A stretch of DNA of 64,000 nucleotides from positions 1 to 64,000 of the forward strand of contig JAJFVE010000004.1 of the NCBI GenBank assembly GCA_021371965.1. Direction: 5' to 3'. The stretch comes from Planctomycetaceae bacterium. Its GTDB lineage: Bacteria; Planctomycetota; Phycisphaerae; SM23-33. This document shows positions 1-7,638 of the stretch, piece by piece. The translations under genes and the position numbers were made by a program. How positions within the stretch are numbered: the first letter of the stretch is position 1; the number at the start of each line of letters is the position of its first letter. The notes beneath the pieces were generated by a model. That model did not search any database. It worked only from the letters and a program-made list of their open reading frames with translations, and was not told the DNA's origin.

Positions 1-480
1 GTTGGCTCCGGCCTCCGCCGCGACGACCGACGGGGCCTGCAGGGCGTTCTTGGCGTTGGAGATGACGGAGTGGATGGCGCCCGGCGTATAGCGTTCGACG
101 TCGCAGGAGGCCTTTTCCATCGCCTGCTTGACGATGCGGAGTTGGTCGTCTCGGTCGTAGATGGTGTAGTTATTGCTGACGCCGGCGTAGGCGGCGAACT
201 CGCGCAGCAGCCGCGCGCAGAGGGCGTGGAACGTCGAGACCGTCGCCCCGTAAGGCACGCCCAGTGCGGCCACGCGGTCGCGCATCTCGCCGGCGGCCTT
301 GTTGGTGAAGGTGATGGCCAGGACGCTGCGGGGATCGACGCCTTGTTCGATGATATACGCCACGCGGTGCGTGATGACTCGCGTCTTGCCTGAGCCGGCG
401 CCGGCCAGCACCAGCAGCGGCCCGTCCACGTGAGTGACGGCCTGGTACTGGGCGTCGTTGAGATTGCTTAAGAGGTCCAC
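1..480 (-). CDS. uvrD: UvrD/PcrA-type DNA helicase, N-terminal part (runs off left edge)
   Basis: ATP-dependent superfamily 1 helicase of DNA repair and replication-fork rescue. The 160 visible codons hold motif I (AGAGSGKT, about residues 26-33), motif Ia (TFTNKAAGEMRDRV) and the conserved STFHALCARLLR stretch of UvrD/PcrA/Rep. The rest of the protein lies beyond base 1. The frame has a stop just upstream, so the GTG at 478-480 is the only nearby start. No ribosome binding site is visible, but TAGAGT (487-492) ends 6 nt before it, which fits a leaderless transcript. Family assignment is secure; PcrA and UvrD cannot be told apart from this fragment. Confidence 0.93.
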   Translation of the reverse strand, partial: MDLLSNLNDAQYQAVTHVDGPLLVLAGAGSGKTRVITHRVAYIIEQGVDPRSVLAITFTNKAAGEMRDRVAALGVPYGATVSTFHALCARLLREFAAYAGVSNNYTIYDRDDQLRIVKQAMEKASCDVERYTPGAIHSVISNAKNALQAPSVVAAEAGAN

Positions 481-510
481 AACAACACTCTACACGTATT
501 TTGAAGAAGG

Positions 511-545
511 CACTAGCCACTAGGCATTAGGGACTAGGGACTGGA
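511..545. repeat. Heptamer array, left arm (unit CACTAGG/GACTAGG)
   Basis: Five consecutive 7-nt units (CACTAGC, CACTAGG, CATTAGG and two GACT-type units) lie between the helicase and the small gene at 602. The complementary arm is at 934-961, so the two arms bracket the small gene as an inverted repeat. Confidence 0.85.
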
Positions 546-567
546 GAACACGCCAGACGTATTTTGC

Positions 568-595
568 TTGGTGCTTGGCCCGTTAGAGTTATAAA
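568..595 (+). promoter_or_regulatory. Sigma70-type promoter of the 602 gene
   Basis: TTGGTG (568-573), 16-nt spacer, TATAAA (590-595). The -10 ends 6 nt before the ATG at 602, so the predicted transcript starts at or within 1 nt of the start codon and there is no Shine-Dalgarno sequence. Confidence 0.5.
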
Positions 596-601
596 TAAAT
601 C

Positions 602-898
602 ATGTTGAAACAGAAAGGCCTCTACAATACACGCAGTACAGAGGGGTACGAGTTCAAACGCATGACCCTCTTTAGGTGCCAATACCGCGAGGGTGACAAA
701 ACGTTGAATGTGGGGACCGATTTCCTCAATTTCGGAGATGGCACCGGTGGGGTGATGTTTTACATTAAGAAATTGGCGTGGCTTTCTCCTCACGATACAT
801 CGCCGTTGGAAGGGAACGAACTTCACCGCATTCAAGAGAACATCAAGAAGGTGGTCGAGTCATGGAACGTAACCAACGCTAAATTCGACACCGATTGA
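602..898 (+). CDS. Small protein of unknown function, AT-richer than its neighbours
   Basis: 98 residues, soluble, without a signal peptide or membrane segment. I do not recognise the family. The coding region is visibly lower in GC than flanking genes and uses A/T-ending codons, which suggests recent acquisition. A good promoter (568-595) places the transcription start at the ATG. Inverted heptamer arms at 511-545 and 934-961 bracket the gene, giving it the look of a small cassette. The opposite strand also has an open frame (527-835), but it lacks a promoter and reads as a shadow. It could be a toxin/immunity-type accessory protein, but nothing in the sequence proves that. Confidence 0.55.
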   Translation: MLKQKGLYNTRSTEGYEFKRMTLFRCQYREGDKTLNVGTDFLNFGDGTGGVMFYIKKLAWLSPHDTSPLEGNELHRIQENIKKVVESWNVTNAKFDTD

Positions 899-933
899 CG
901 AGTAGACAACCCAGCTCCTCTCGGTATTGTTCA

Positions 934-961
934 CCTAGTGCCTAGTCCCCAGCCCCTCGTG
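934..961. repeat. Heptamer array, right arm (unit CCTAGTG)
   Basis: Units CCTAGTG, CCTAGTC, CCCAGCC and CCTCGTG in register. CCTAGTG is the exact reverse complement of the left-arm unit CACTAGG (511-545). Confidence 0.8.
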
Positions 962-1017
962 CCTCCGGCTAATCAAGCTGCCCCTCTGGCGTGACGATAC
1001 ATCCCATGGAGGTCAAC

Positions 1018-1593
1018 ATGCCGGATTTGAGGGAAAAGCACCTGTTAACGACAGGCGACGTGGCGCGGATCTGCCACGTGGCGCCGCGGACGGTCAGCAA
1101 GTGGTTCGACACGGGAAAGCTGCGCGGGTTTCGCATTCCGCTCAGCCGCGAACGCCGCATCCCGATGGAAAACCTTATTTGCTTCATGCACGAGTATGGT
1201 CTGCCGCTGACGGAACTGCGCCGCGGTCCCTGTCGCGTGCTGGCCGTCGGCGCCGATGGGCTGGCGCAGATGAAAGATCGCCTGGCCGGCGACGAGGCCT
1301 TCGATGTGCACCTCACGTGCGGGGCCTTTGAGGCCGGTCTGCTCACGCACCGCCTGCGTCCGGACGTGCTGGTGGTGGACCTGGACAGCGTAGCCGCCCA
1401 GGCCCCGGCGCTCTGCCGCGACGCGCGGCGAAGCTCCGGGCTGCAGGCCCGCATCATTATCGTGGGCTCCCCCAGCCGCCGCGGCGACCTTGCCGAGCTG
1501 GGCCTGAACGACAACGACCAGTGGCTGGTGCGGCCTTACACGATCGAGCAGTTGATCGAGTCGGTTAAGGCCGCCGCTCCAACATTGCAGTAA
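1018..1593 (+). CDS. Helix-turn-helix regulator with a receiver-like C-terminal domain
   Basis: 191 residues. The N-terminal 60 residues form an excisionase/MerR-type winged helix (LLTTGDVARICHVAPRTVSK followed by RIPLSRERRIPMENL), which binds DNA in this family. Residues about 70-190 resemble a response-regulator receiver fold, with the acidic strand VLVVDLDS in the position of the phospho-accepting Asp and a final helix IEQLIESVKAA. The start was chosen at 1018 because GGAGGT lies 6 nt upstream; the frame opens earlier at 991 without such a site. The gene stands alone and is followed by a terminator-like hairpin. Target genes are unknown. Confidence 0.8.
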   Translation: MPDLREKHLLTTGDVARICHVAPRTVSKWFDTGKLRGFRIPLSRERRIPMENLICFMHEYGLPLTELRRGPCRVLAVGADGLAQMKDRLAGDEAFDVHLTCGAFEAGLLTHRLRPDVLVVDLDSVAAQAPALCRDARRSSGLQARIIIVGSPSRRGDLAELGLNDNDQWLVRPYTIEQLIESVKAAAPTLQ

Positions 1594-1616
1594 ACACGCG
1601 CCTGCCGGTGCGCGAA

Positions 1617-1684
1617 AAAAGCACGGGTCGCGGAGGGTGCGGGGATCGGTGCCCCACATCGGCGGCCCGTCGCTTTTCTTTTTT
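1617..1684 (+). terminator. Terminator-like hairpin after the HTH regulator
   Basis: AAAAGCACGGG (1617-1627) pairs with CCCGTCGCTTTT (1666-1677), with one bulge and a long loop, and runs into a T-rich stretch to 1684. It sits 24 nt after the stop codon at 1593. Confidence 0.5.
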
Positions 1685-1759
1685 CGCCTGCACATCTTTC
1701 TGGCATCGCTGGCCACGATCTACGCCATGCAGGCGGCCCAGGAGACGTTGAAGAAATAA

Positions 1760-1858
1760 TTGCCCTGGCGCGGCGAGACGCGCCGGTTCTTTGTGATCTT
1801 TGTGGCAAAGTTGTTCCCGCTATCGGCGGCTTGGCAAAAAATCCCTCGCCTGTTGTTC
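1760..1858. other. Intergenic stretch with a 9-nt repeat
   Basis: No gene is visible here. Bases 1787-1813 contain two 9-nt units, TTCTTTGTG and ATCTTTGTG, followed by GCAAAGTTG. Nearly the same string recurs at 27049-27074 and, inverted, near 42479-42494. Confidence 0.6.
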
Positions 1859-1886
1859 TTGACCGGCCCCCGTGCGGGCCGATAAT
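1859..1886 (+). promoter_or_regulatory. Promoter of the leu leader and leuA
   Basis: TTGACC (1859-1864), 16-nt spacer, GATAAT (1881-1886). It lies 18 nt before the leader peptide start at 1905, the arrangement expected for an amino-acid attenuator transcript. Confidence 0.65.
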
Positions 1887-1904
1887 ATAACTGCCGAGAT
1901 AACG

Positions 1905-1964
1905 ATGGTCCGTCGCACCAACAACCTGGCCGCTCTGCTGCTCCTGGGTTTGTTGCTGCGCTGA
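1905..1964 (+). CDS. leuL: Leucine-rich leader peptide of the leuA attenuator
   Basis: A 19-residue frame, MVRRTNNLAALLLLGLLLR, ending in TGA. Eight of 19 residues are Leu, in runs of four and three, using CTG, CTC and TTG codons. It lies between a promoter (1859-1886) and a strong intrinsic terminator (1989-2026) directly upstream of leuA. In known attenuators, ribosome stalling at control codons for the pathway product prevents terminator formation. The same logic predicts that leucine starvation opens leuA expression here. The peptide itself probably has no other role. The control codons and terminator are seen directly; the regulation is inferred. Confidence 0.82.
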   Translation: MVRRTNNLAALLLLGLLLR

Positions 1965-1988
1965 CGGACCGCGGGCTAAGGCCTTTTC

Positions 1989-2026
1989 AAAGCTCCGCGA
2001 TCCTGAGGATTGCGGAGCTTTTTGTT
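1989..2026 (+). terminator. leuA attenuator terminator
   Basis: AAAGCTCCGC (1989-1998) pairs with GCGGAGCTTT (2012-2021). The stem continues inward as ATCC/GGAT around a 3-nt loop, giving about 15 bp, followed by a T-rich tail. It lies 24 nt after the leader stop and 20 nt before the leuA start. Confidence 0.88.
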
Positions 2027-2045
2027 TAGGTGCAGGAGCAGGAAC

Positions 2046-3740
2046 ATGAATACGCCAAAGTACACGTATCCCAAGAGCATTGATCTTCCCGACCGCCAAT
2101 GGCCGTCGCGCACGCTGTCGGTCGCGCCCATCTGGTGCTCGGTGGACCTTCGCGACGGCAACCAAGCTTTGCCCAATCCGCTCAACCCGGCGCAGAAGCT
2201 CGAGTACTTCAAGCTGCTGACGGCCATCGGGTTCAGGCACATCGAGGTGTCGTTCCCCTCGGCCAGCAAGGACGACTTCGACTTCACGCGCGTGCTGATC
2301 GAGCAGGGGCACCTGCCGCCTGACGTGTTCATGATGGTGCTCTGCCAGTGCCGCAGCCACCTGATCGAGCGCTCGTTCGAGTCGCTGGCCGGCGCGCCGC
2401 GGGCCATCATGCACCTGTACTGCCCCTGCAGCGAGCTGCACATGCAGCAGGTCTTCGGCCTCGACCATCCCAAGACGATGGACATGGTCGTCAAGGCCAT
2501 CGCCCAGTCGCGAGACCGTGCGGCGGCGATGAAAGGCTCCGACATCCGCCTGGAGTTCTCGCCCGAGGAGTTCACCGACGCCGACTTCGAGTTCGTGCTG
2601 GAACTGTGCGAAGCGGTTGTGGCCACGTGGGGGCAGGCGTCCCCCGAGCGGCCGCTGATCCTGAACCTGCCGGCCACCGTCGAACGCCGCCCGCCCAACC
2701 AGTACGCCGACATGATCGAGCTATTCTGCCGGCGCTTCTCGCGCCCCCAGGACGTACAGATCTCGCTGCACGCGCACAATGACCAGGGCATGGCCGTTGC
2801 GGCCACCGAGCTGGCGCTTCTGGCCGGCGGGCAGCGCGTCGAGGGCACGTTGTTTGGCCACGGCGAACGCACGGGCAATGTCGACATCGTCACCGTCGCC
2901 AACAATCTCTTTTCGCGCGGGATCCCGACCGGGCTGGACTTCTCCAAGCTGCCCGAGATCGCCCAGAGCGTCCACCGCCTGACGGGCATGGAGGTGTACT
3001 ACCGCCAGCCGTACGCCGGGCAGTACGTCTTCACGGCGTTTTCCGGCAGCCACCAGGACGCCATCCGCAAGGGCATGAAGAAGCTGGCCGAAGCTCCCGC
3101 CAAGTTCGGCGCCAGGTGGAAGGTGCCGTACCTGCACGTGGATCCTGTTGACCTGGGCCGCCAGTACGAAGACCTGATCCGCATCAACTCGCAGTCCGGC
3201 AAGGGCGGCGTGGTGTGGGTGCTGGAGCAGGAGTACGGCCTCCAGCCGCCCAAGAGCATGCACCCGCAGATCGGCGCCGCCGTGCAGCAACTCTCCGACC
3301 GCGCCGGACGCGAGGTCTCCGGCGCCGAGGTCTACCAGGCGTTCGTCGACGAGTTCGTCAACCCGGCCGGACCCTATGAGCTGATCGGCTATTGGCCGCG
3401 GCCTGACGAGAACAACCCCACGCATATCCACGGCGAGGTTCGCCTTCGCGTGGATGGGCAGGAGAAGTCGGTGGTGGCTGAAGGCAACGGGCCGATCTCG
3501 GCTTTCTGCCACGCAATGCACGAGCTTGGCGCCGAGCCTTTCGCGGTGGACGACTACCAGGAACAGGCCGTCGGTAAAGGCGAAGACGCCCGGGCCATGG
3601 CGTACGTGCCGCTGCGATTCGCCAACAGCGAGGTCGTCTTCGGCGTCGGCAGCGACACGAATATCGACCAGGCCGCCGTGCGCGCCATCGTCGCTGGACT
3701 CAACCGAAGAGCCAAGCTGGATAACTCGGAAGGTCGTTAG
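2046..3740 (+). CDS. leuA: 2-isopropylmalate synthase
   Basis: Condenses acetyl-CoA with 2-oxoisovalerate, the first committed step of leucine synthesis. 564 residues, the size of the fungal-type LeuA class. The catalytic TIM barrel shows SVDLRDGNQA (about 33-41), the metal-binding HAHNDQG, GHGERTGNVD and SGKGG. The last 130 residues form the leucine-sensing regulatory domain. Start at 2046 follows AGGAGCAGGA; an upstream extension to 2010 would read through the attenuator terminator and is rejected. Control is probably double: feedback on the enzyme and transcriptional attenuation by the leader at 1905. No other leu genes are adjacent. Confidence 0.96.
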   Translation: MNTPKYTYPKSIDLPDRQWPSRTLSVAPIWCSVDLRDGNQALPNPLNPAQKLEYFKLLTAIGFRHIEVSFPSASKDDFDFTRVLIEQGHLPPDVFMMVLCQCRSHLIERSFESLAGAPRAIMHLYCPCSELHMQQVFGLDHPKTMDMVVKAIAQSRDRAAAMKGSDIRLEFSPEEFTDADFEFVLELCEAVVATWGQASPERPLILNLPATVERRPPNQYADMIELFCRRFSRPQDVQISLHAHNDQGMAVAATELALLAGGQRVEGTLFGHGERTGNVDIVTVANNLFSRGIPTGLDFSKLPEIAQSVHRLTGMEVYYRQPYAGQYVFTAFSGSHQDAIRKGMKKLAEAPAKFGARWKVPYLHVDPVDLGRQYEDLIRINSQSGKGGVVWVLEQEYGLQPPKSMHPQIGAAVQQLSDRAGREVSGAEVYQAFVDEFVNPAGPYELIGYWPRPDENNPTHIHGEVRLRVDGQEKSVVAEGNGPISAFCHAMHELGAEPFAVDDYQEQAVGKGEDARAMAYVPLRFANSEVVFGVGSDTNIDQAAVRAIVAGLNRRAKLDNSEGR

Positions 3741-3760
3741 CCGCCTTCCCCAACGATGAC

Positions 3761-3774
3761 CCGCTACCGGCTAC
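3761..3774. repeat. Short heptamer remnant (CCGCTAC/CGGCTAC)
   Basis: Two 7-nt units of the same word family as the array after dapL (32654-32726), lying between the convergent leuA and DUF1015 genes. Confidence 0.45.
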
Positions 3775-3779
3775 TGTTT

Positions 3780-5057
3780 CTACTCCAGCGGCTTGATCAC
3801 CATGCCGGTGGCGAGTTTGGGGTAGAAGTACGTGCTCTTGTGGGGCATGGATTGTCCGGCCAGGGCGACGGCTTTGACTTGGTCCAGCCGTGTGCCTTGC
3901 AGCAGCAGCGAAAGCTGGGCCTCGCCGGCGGTGCAGGCGGCCAGGGCCTTGTTGCCGTCGGGGGTGTAGCGCACTTCGGTCTTGTCAGTGCGGAAGGCCT
4001 TGAGGGCGCCATCCACGATCAGGGTCTGCAGCACGGCCACGTCCAGCTCTCGCCAGGCGGGGCACTGGGTGGGGGCGGCCTGCTCCATCGCGGCGGGGTC
4101 TTTCAGCACAGCGACCCACAGCTCGCGGCCGTCGGTCGCGCCGATGGCGCCGCGGCCATACCCCTTCAGGAAGGCGTCCGCGTCGGCCAGGTCGGCGGGG
4201 ATCTTGGCGACCTTCTGCCAGTTGAACGCCGCGGCCGCGGCGCGCAGTGCGGCCAGCGAGAAATTGCCGGCCAGGCCGCTGACCATCCGGTGCGTGGGCA
4301 AAATCAGCAGGCCGGGGTCGTCCGAGGCCACCAGGGCAAAGAGCACGAAGTTGGTCTCGTGCTGGTCGTCGATCTTTCCCTGGGCCAGCAGCGCGTCGCG
4401 ATAGTTCATCGCGGTGGTGTAACGGTGGTGCCCGTCGGCGATGAAGACCGGCACGGGCCTCAGGGCGGCGGTCACAGCGTCGACGGTGGCCGCGTCGGTG
4501 ATCGTCCAGATTTTTTCGCCCACGCCGTTGAGCGTGCCGGCAGCAGTGGGGCGGGCGGGATTGACCGCGGCCCAGAGCGTCTCGGCGATGACGCCGGCGG
4601 GGTCGTCGTAGAAGCCGAAGATCGGCGAGAGCTGCTTGTGCGTGTGCTGCGTGAGCTTGAGCCGGTCGGCCTTTGGCCCGGCGAAGGTGTGCTCGTGCGG
4701 GATGACATCCTGCCCCAGCGGCGTGGCCCGCACGCCGCAGAGCAGGGCACGGCGGTGATACGTGCGCCCGGCCCAGTCGTACGTCTGCTCGTAGGCGTAC
4801 AACGCGGCCCGGATGTCGCGCGTGAGCGTGCCGTCGGTAATCCACTTTTCCAGCGTGGCGGCGGCCTGGGCGTAAACCTCGTCGGGCCCGGCGGAGCCTG
4901 GAGGGAAGTGGGGCATGTCGACGCCGACGATGTTGCGGTCGGACTTGGCCAGCAGCGCCTGCTTGTCGGCGGCCGACAACACGTCATATGGCGGAGCGAT
5001 CAGCGAACTGAGGTCGGCGGCGCTATATCGCCAGCCGCGAAACGGGCGGATTTCCAT
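3780..5057 (-). CDS. DUF1015 family protein
   Basis: 425 residues. The opening (MEIRPFRGWRY, then IAPPYDVLS) and internal signatures such as HEHTF, FIADGHHRYTTA and LILPTHRM are typical of the DUF1015 (HTH-type, PF06245) family, widespread in anaerobes and planctomycetes. Its biochemical role is not established; the HH and Asp/His clusters suggest a metal- or nucleotide-handling enzyme, which is only inference. Start at 5057 follows GGAG at the right spacing; the longer frame to 5135 runs into a heptamer array. Its neighbour upstream on the same strand is a lipoprotein, separated by that array. Confidence 0.85.
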   Translation of the reverse strand: MEIRPFRGWRYSAADLSSLIAPPYDVLSAADKQALLAKSDRNIVGVDMPHFPPGSAGPDEVYAQAAATLEKWITDGTLTRDIRAALYAYEQTYDWAGRTYHRRALLCGVRATPLGQDVIPHEHTFAGPKADRLKLTQHTHKQLSPIFGFYDDPAGVIAETLWAAVNPARPTAAGTLNGVGEKIWTITDAATVDAVTAALRPVPVFIADGHHRYTTAMNYRDALLAQGKIDDQHETNFVLFALVASDDPGLLILPTHRMVSGLAGNFSLAALRAAAAAFNWQKVAKIPADLADADAFLKGYGRGAIGATDGRELWVAVLKDPAAMEQAAPTQCPAWRELDVAVLQTLIVDGALKAFRTDKTEVRYTPDGNKALAACTAGEAQLSLLLQGTRLDQVKAVALAGQSMPHKSTYFYPKLATGMVIKPLE

Positions 5058-5113
5058 AATCAATCTCCATTGGCGTTTATTCGATGTGGAAGAGATTATC
5101 GGAGGGTGGGGGG

Positions 5114-5200
5114 ATTTCCAATTTCCAATTTCCAATTTCCGATTTCCGATTGAAGAAACATTCCCTCAATTGGAAATTCCAAATTGGACATTGGAAATTG
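5114..5200. repeat. Heptamer inverted array (ATTTCCA / TGGAAAT)
   Basis: Left arm: units ATTTCCA (three) and ATTTCCG (two) at 5114-5148. Right arm: four units of the TGGAAAT type at 5171-5198. The arms are complementary and could fold into a long imperfect hairpin. The array ends 4 nt from the stop of the lipoprotein gene at 5204. Confidence 0.88.
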
Positions 5201-5203
5201 TTT

Positions 5204-6406
5204 CTATTTTTGCAGCGTTTCCTGCAGCGCCAACACGCAGTAGGTGGTGGGGAGGATGTCGTTGCCTTCCATCCAGCGGTCGGCTTCGTTCTTCCAGGTG
5301 CCGTTGGGGCGGACGCGCTTGGCCAGAGCATCGACGAGTTCCTGCCGCCAGTTGTGCTTGGCCCCCTCGGGGTCGGTAATGACCGGCTCGTGCCAGGCGC
5401 GCAGCGCCTTGGCGAAGACCATGTAGTAATAATACAGTCCCTGCTGCGACTGGGCCTGGGGCATGTTGGGGTTGGAGTCCAGCCTCCAGTAGGTGCGGAT
5501 CCAGTCGAAGGCCGCCCGCACGCGCGGGTCGTCCTTGGTCACGCCGGCATAGAGCATGCTTTTGAAGCCTGCGTAAGTCATCGAGCCGTAGCTGCGCAGC
5601 CCCTTGTCGTCAGGCCCGGCGCCGGCTTTGCTTTCCTTGGGATCGTATGGGAAACCGCCGTCGTTGACGGCAGGGGCGACCGGCCGCGAGCTGGACTCGC
5701 TGCGATTCTGCAGGTTCGTCAGAAAGAGCAAGGCCTCCTTCATGGCCGGGTCCTCAGGCGGCACGCCGGCGTCCTTCATGGCTTCCATCCAGAAGTTCAG
5801 CACGCTGAGGTTGGGCTCGCCGCTGGTGCCATAGCCCACGCCGCCGCGGCGGACGTCGGAGTCCTCGATCTTTGTTCCGTCGGGCGCCACGTCGCCGCTC
5901 TTGATCTGGATCGAGCGAAGGAACTTGACGCCCGCGGCCATCGCCGAGTTGTACTGGGGGTCCTTCGTCGCCGCCAGGGCCGTCACTGCCGTGGCGGTGG
6001 TGTAGCTCTGGAATCCCTGCTTGGGATCGTAGATGCCGCCGTCGGGCTGCTGGTACTTGAGCACCACTGCAAGAGCCTTCTGCACCTCGGGGGAACTGCT
6101 GGTGAAGTCGGCGTGGCCCAGCAGCGCCTTGAGGACCAGCGCCGTGATGGCCGGGTCGGCCGAGGGTCCGCCGATGCCCCATCCGCCGTCGGCTGTTCGT
6201 GCCGCCAGCAGAAACGACACGCCGCCGTTGATGAGTTTGCCGGCCTGTTCGACGTGCGGGGCGTCCATGGCATCGGTGGCAGGCTTGGGCATGCTCAGGA
6301 CGCCAGCTGCGGGCCGGGGCGTTGCCGCCTTGTCATCTTTATTCTTGCATCCGCCCGTCAAGGCCATCGCCGTCATGGAAACGCTAACGAGAAGGTATCG
6401 CCACAT
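5204..6406 (-). CDS. Lipoprotein with prenyltransferase/squalene-cyclase-type helical repeats
   Basis: 400 residues. The N-terminus is a lipoprotein signal with lipobox LTGGC (Cys about 20), so the protein is exported and lipid-anchored. The body carries repeats of the alpha/alpha-toroid fold: ADGGWGIGG, QPDGGIYD, RRGGVGYG, DGGFPYDP and RPNGTWKN, each a QW-like turn. Such repeats occur in terpene cyclases and in many non-enzymatic planctomycete surface proteins. No DXDD cyclase motif is seen, so a binding or structural role is more likely. Start at 6406 has GAGGAA upstream; two earlier in-frame ATGs (6421, 6433) are possible. Confidence 0.82.
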   Translation of the reverse strand: MWRYLLVSVSMTAMALTGGCKNKDDKAATPRPAAGVLSMPKPATDAMDAPHVEQAGKLINGGVSFLLAARTADGGWGIGGPSADPAITALVLKALLGHADFTSSSPEVQKALAVVLKYQQPDGGIYDPKQGFQSYTTATAVTALAATKDPQYNSAMAAGVKFLRSIQIKSGDVAPDGTKIEDSDVRRGGVGYGTSGEPNLSVLNFWMEAMKDAGVPPEDPAMKEALLFLTNLQNRSESSSRPVAPAVNDGGFPYDPKESKAGAGPDDKGLRSYGSMTYAGFKSMLYAGVTKDDPRVRAAFDWIRTYWRLDSNPNMPQAQSQQGLYYYYMVFAKALRAWHEPVITDPEGAKHNWRQELVDALAKRVRPNGTWKNEADRWMEGNDILPTTYCVLALQETLQK

Positions 6407-6462
6407 TGCAAAGTTCCTCATCCCCCGCGCCAATCATTCTAGTTTGCTTGGAGCCGCAGCGT

Positions 6463-7521
6463 CTACTTAAGGCGCCGCATGATAAAGAATGTCAGGGACA
6501 TCATCTGCAGCGCCGCGGCCACGGTTGCCCAGAGTTGGGCCACCGCCAGGCTTTCGGCTTTGTTCTGCAGGGCCATGATCGGCACCAGCAGCAGCGCCAA
6601 AACGGCCATCGCCTGAACAAAGCCCGCCATGAGCTTGCTGAGGCTGAAGTCTTCACGTTCGGTCAAGGCGGTCTGCGCCATCTGCCGCACATGGCGCAGG
6701 ATTTCCATTCTGACGTTCTGGTCGCTGCTCGGCGTGTCGGACTTGGCGCTCGATGCCTCGTCGGCCGCGTCATCGTCTGGGGCCGCGGCAAAGGTTGGCA
6801 GGGCCGCCGCGGCGGCAGGGATGGGCGGGGTGGAGGGCATGGTGCGTGCAACGGCCGTTCGCTGGCTCATGGAGGTCAGGCCTGCCGAGCGGGGGGTGGG
6901 CGCCGCGGCTGCGGCGGGCGCAGATGCGGCGTCGGTGACGGGCGGCGCCACGCTGGGGGCGCGCAGGATGACGCGGGCGGCCTCGACGAGATTTCGCACG
7001 GTGTAGTCGGCCTGGACGCCCTCGTCGTCGCCTCCGGCGGCAGTGCCTTCACCGCCGGGGGTGCGGATGCGGACGGTGCGGCAGCCGGCGCGCTGGCCGG
7101 CTTCGATATCGCGGGCGCTGTCGCCGACCATCCAGCTCTGTCCCAGGTCGATGTCATGTTCCTCGGCGGCCTTGAGCAGCATGCCCGGATTGGGCTTGCG
7201 CTGGTCGGACTCGCAGGTGTATTTCTCGACCGTGCCTTCGGGATGGAAGGGGCAGTAGTAGATGGCGTCGACGCGGGCGTTCTTGTCGGCCAGTTGGCGG
7301 CGCAACTCGGCGTGAATGCCCTCCAGGGCCTCTTCGCTCAGCAGTCCCCGGGCGATTCCAGACTGGTTGGTCACCACGACCATGAGGTAGCCCGCCTGGC
7401 GGAGCGACTTGATGGCCAGTTCCACTCCGGGCAGGAGCTTGACGGCCGCGGCGTCGGCCAGATAGCCCGGGTCGGCGATGAGCGTTTTGTCCCGATCGAG
7501 GAAGATCGCTTTCTTACTCAT
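6463..7521 (-). CDS. gmhB: D-glycero-D-manno-heptose 1,7-bisphosphate phosphatase with a C-terminal membrane extension
   Basis: Removes the C7 phosphate from heptose bisphosphate in ADP-heptose synthesis for LPS. Residues 1 to about 190 are the HAD phosphatase: FLDRDKT nucleophile motif, VVTNQSGIARG, the CPFHP zinc-loop region, RKPNPGML and VGDSARDIEAG. Unusually, a Pro/Ala-rich linker (about 195-265) and a C-terminal region with two hydrophobic segments (about 300-350) follow; GmhB is normally under 200 residues. The extension would tether the enzyme to the membrane. Start at 7521 (GGAG 10 nt upstream) is preferred over 7530. It follows hldE on the same strand, with a heptamer array between them. 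Confidence 0.88.
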   Translation of the reverse strand: MSKKAIFLDRDKTLIADPGYLADAAAVKLLPGVELAIKSLRQAGYLMVVVTNQSGIARGLLSEEALEGIHAELRRQLADKNARVDAIYYCPFHPEGTVEKYTCESDQRKPNPGMLLKAAEEHDIDLGQSWMVGDSARDIEAGQRAGCRTVRIRTPGGEGTAAGGDDEGVQADYTVRNLVEAARVILRAPSVAPPVTDAASAPAAAAAPTPRSAGLTSMSQRTAVARTMPSTPPIPAAAAALPTFAAAPDDDAADEASSAKSDTPSSDQNVRMEILRHVRQMAQTALTEREDFSLSKLMAGFVQAMAVLALLLVPIMALQNKAESLAVAQLWATVAAALQMMSLTFFIMRRLK

Positions 7522-7541
7522 AGAATCCATTCTCCAAGAAC

Positions 7542-7636
7542 GATTTCGGATTGCAGATTGGCAGTCAATCGTTGCCAACCGTTTGGGACTGATCCGAAAT
7601 CTGAAATCTCAAATCTCAAATCTGGAATCTCAAGTC
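7542..7636. repeat. Heptamer inverted array (GATTTCG / CGAAATC)
   Basis: Left arm of three units (GATTTCG, GATTGCA, GATTGGC; 7542-7562) and right arm of six units (CGAAATC, TCAAATC type; 7595-7636). It sits between hldE and gmhB. The same word family recurs as unpaired arrays at 45167-45187 and 47541-47575. Confidence 0.87.
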
Positions 7637-7638
7637 TC

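Noticed and set aside
527..835. 102-codon minus-strand frame opposite the 602 gene
   Set aside because: It starts inside a heptamer array without promoter or ribosome site; the plus strand has a well-placed promoter.
3756..5153. 465-codon plus-strand frame
   Set aside because: Shadow of the DUF1015 gene; no motif, and it runs into a heptamer array.
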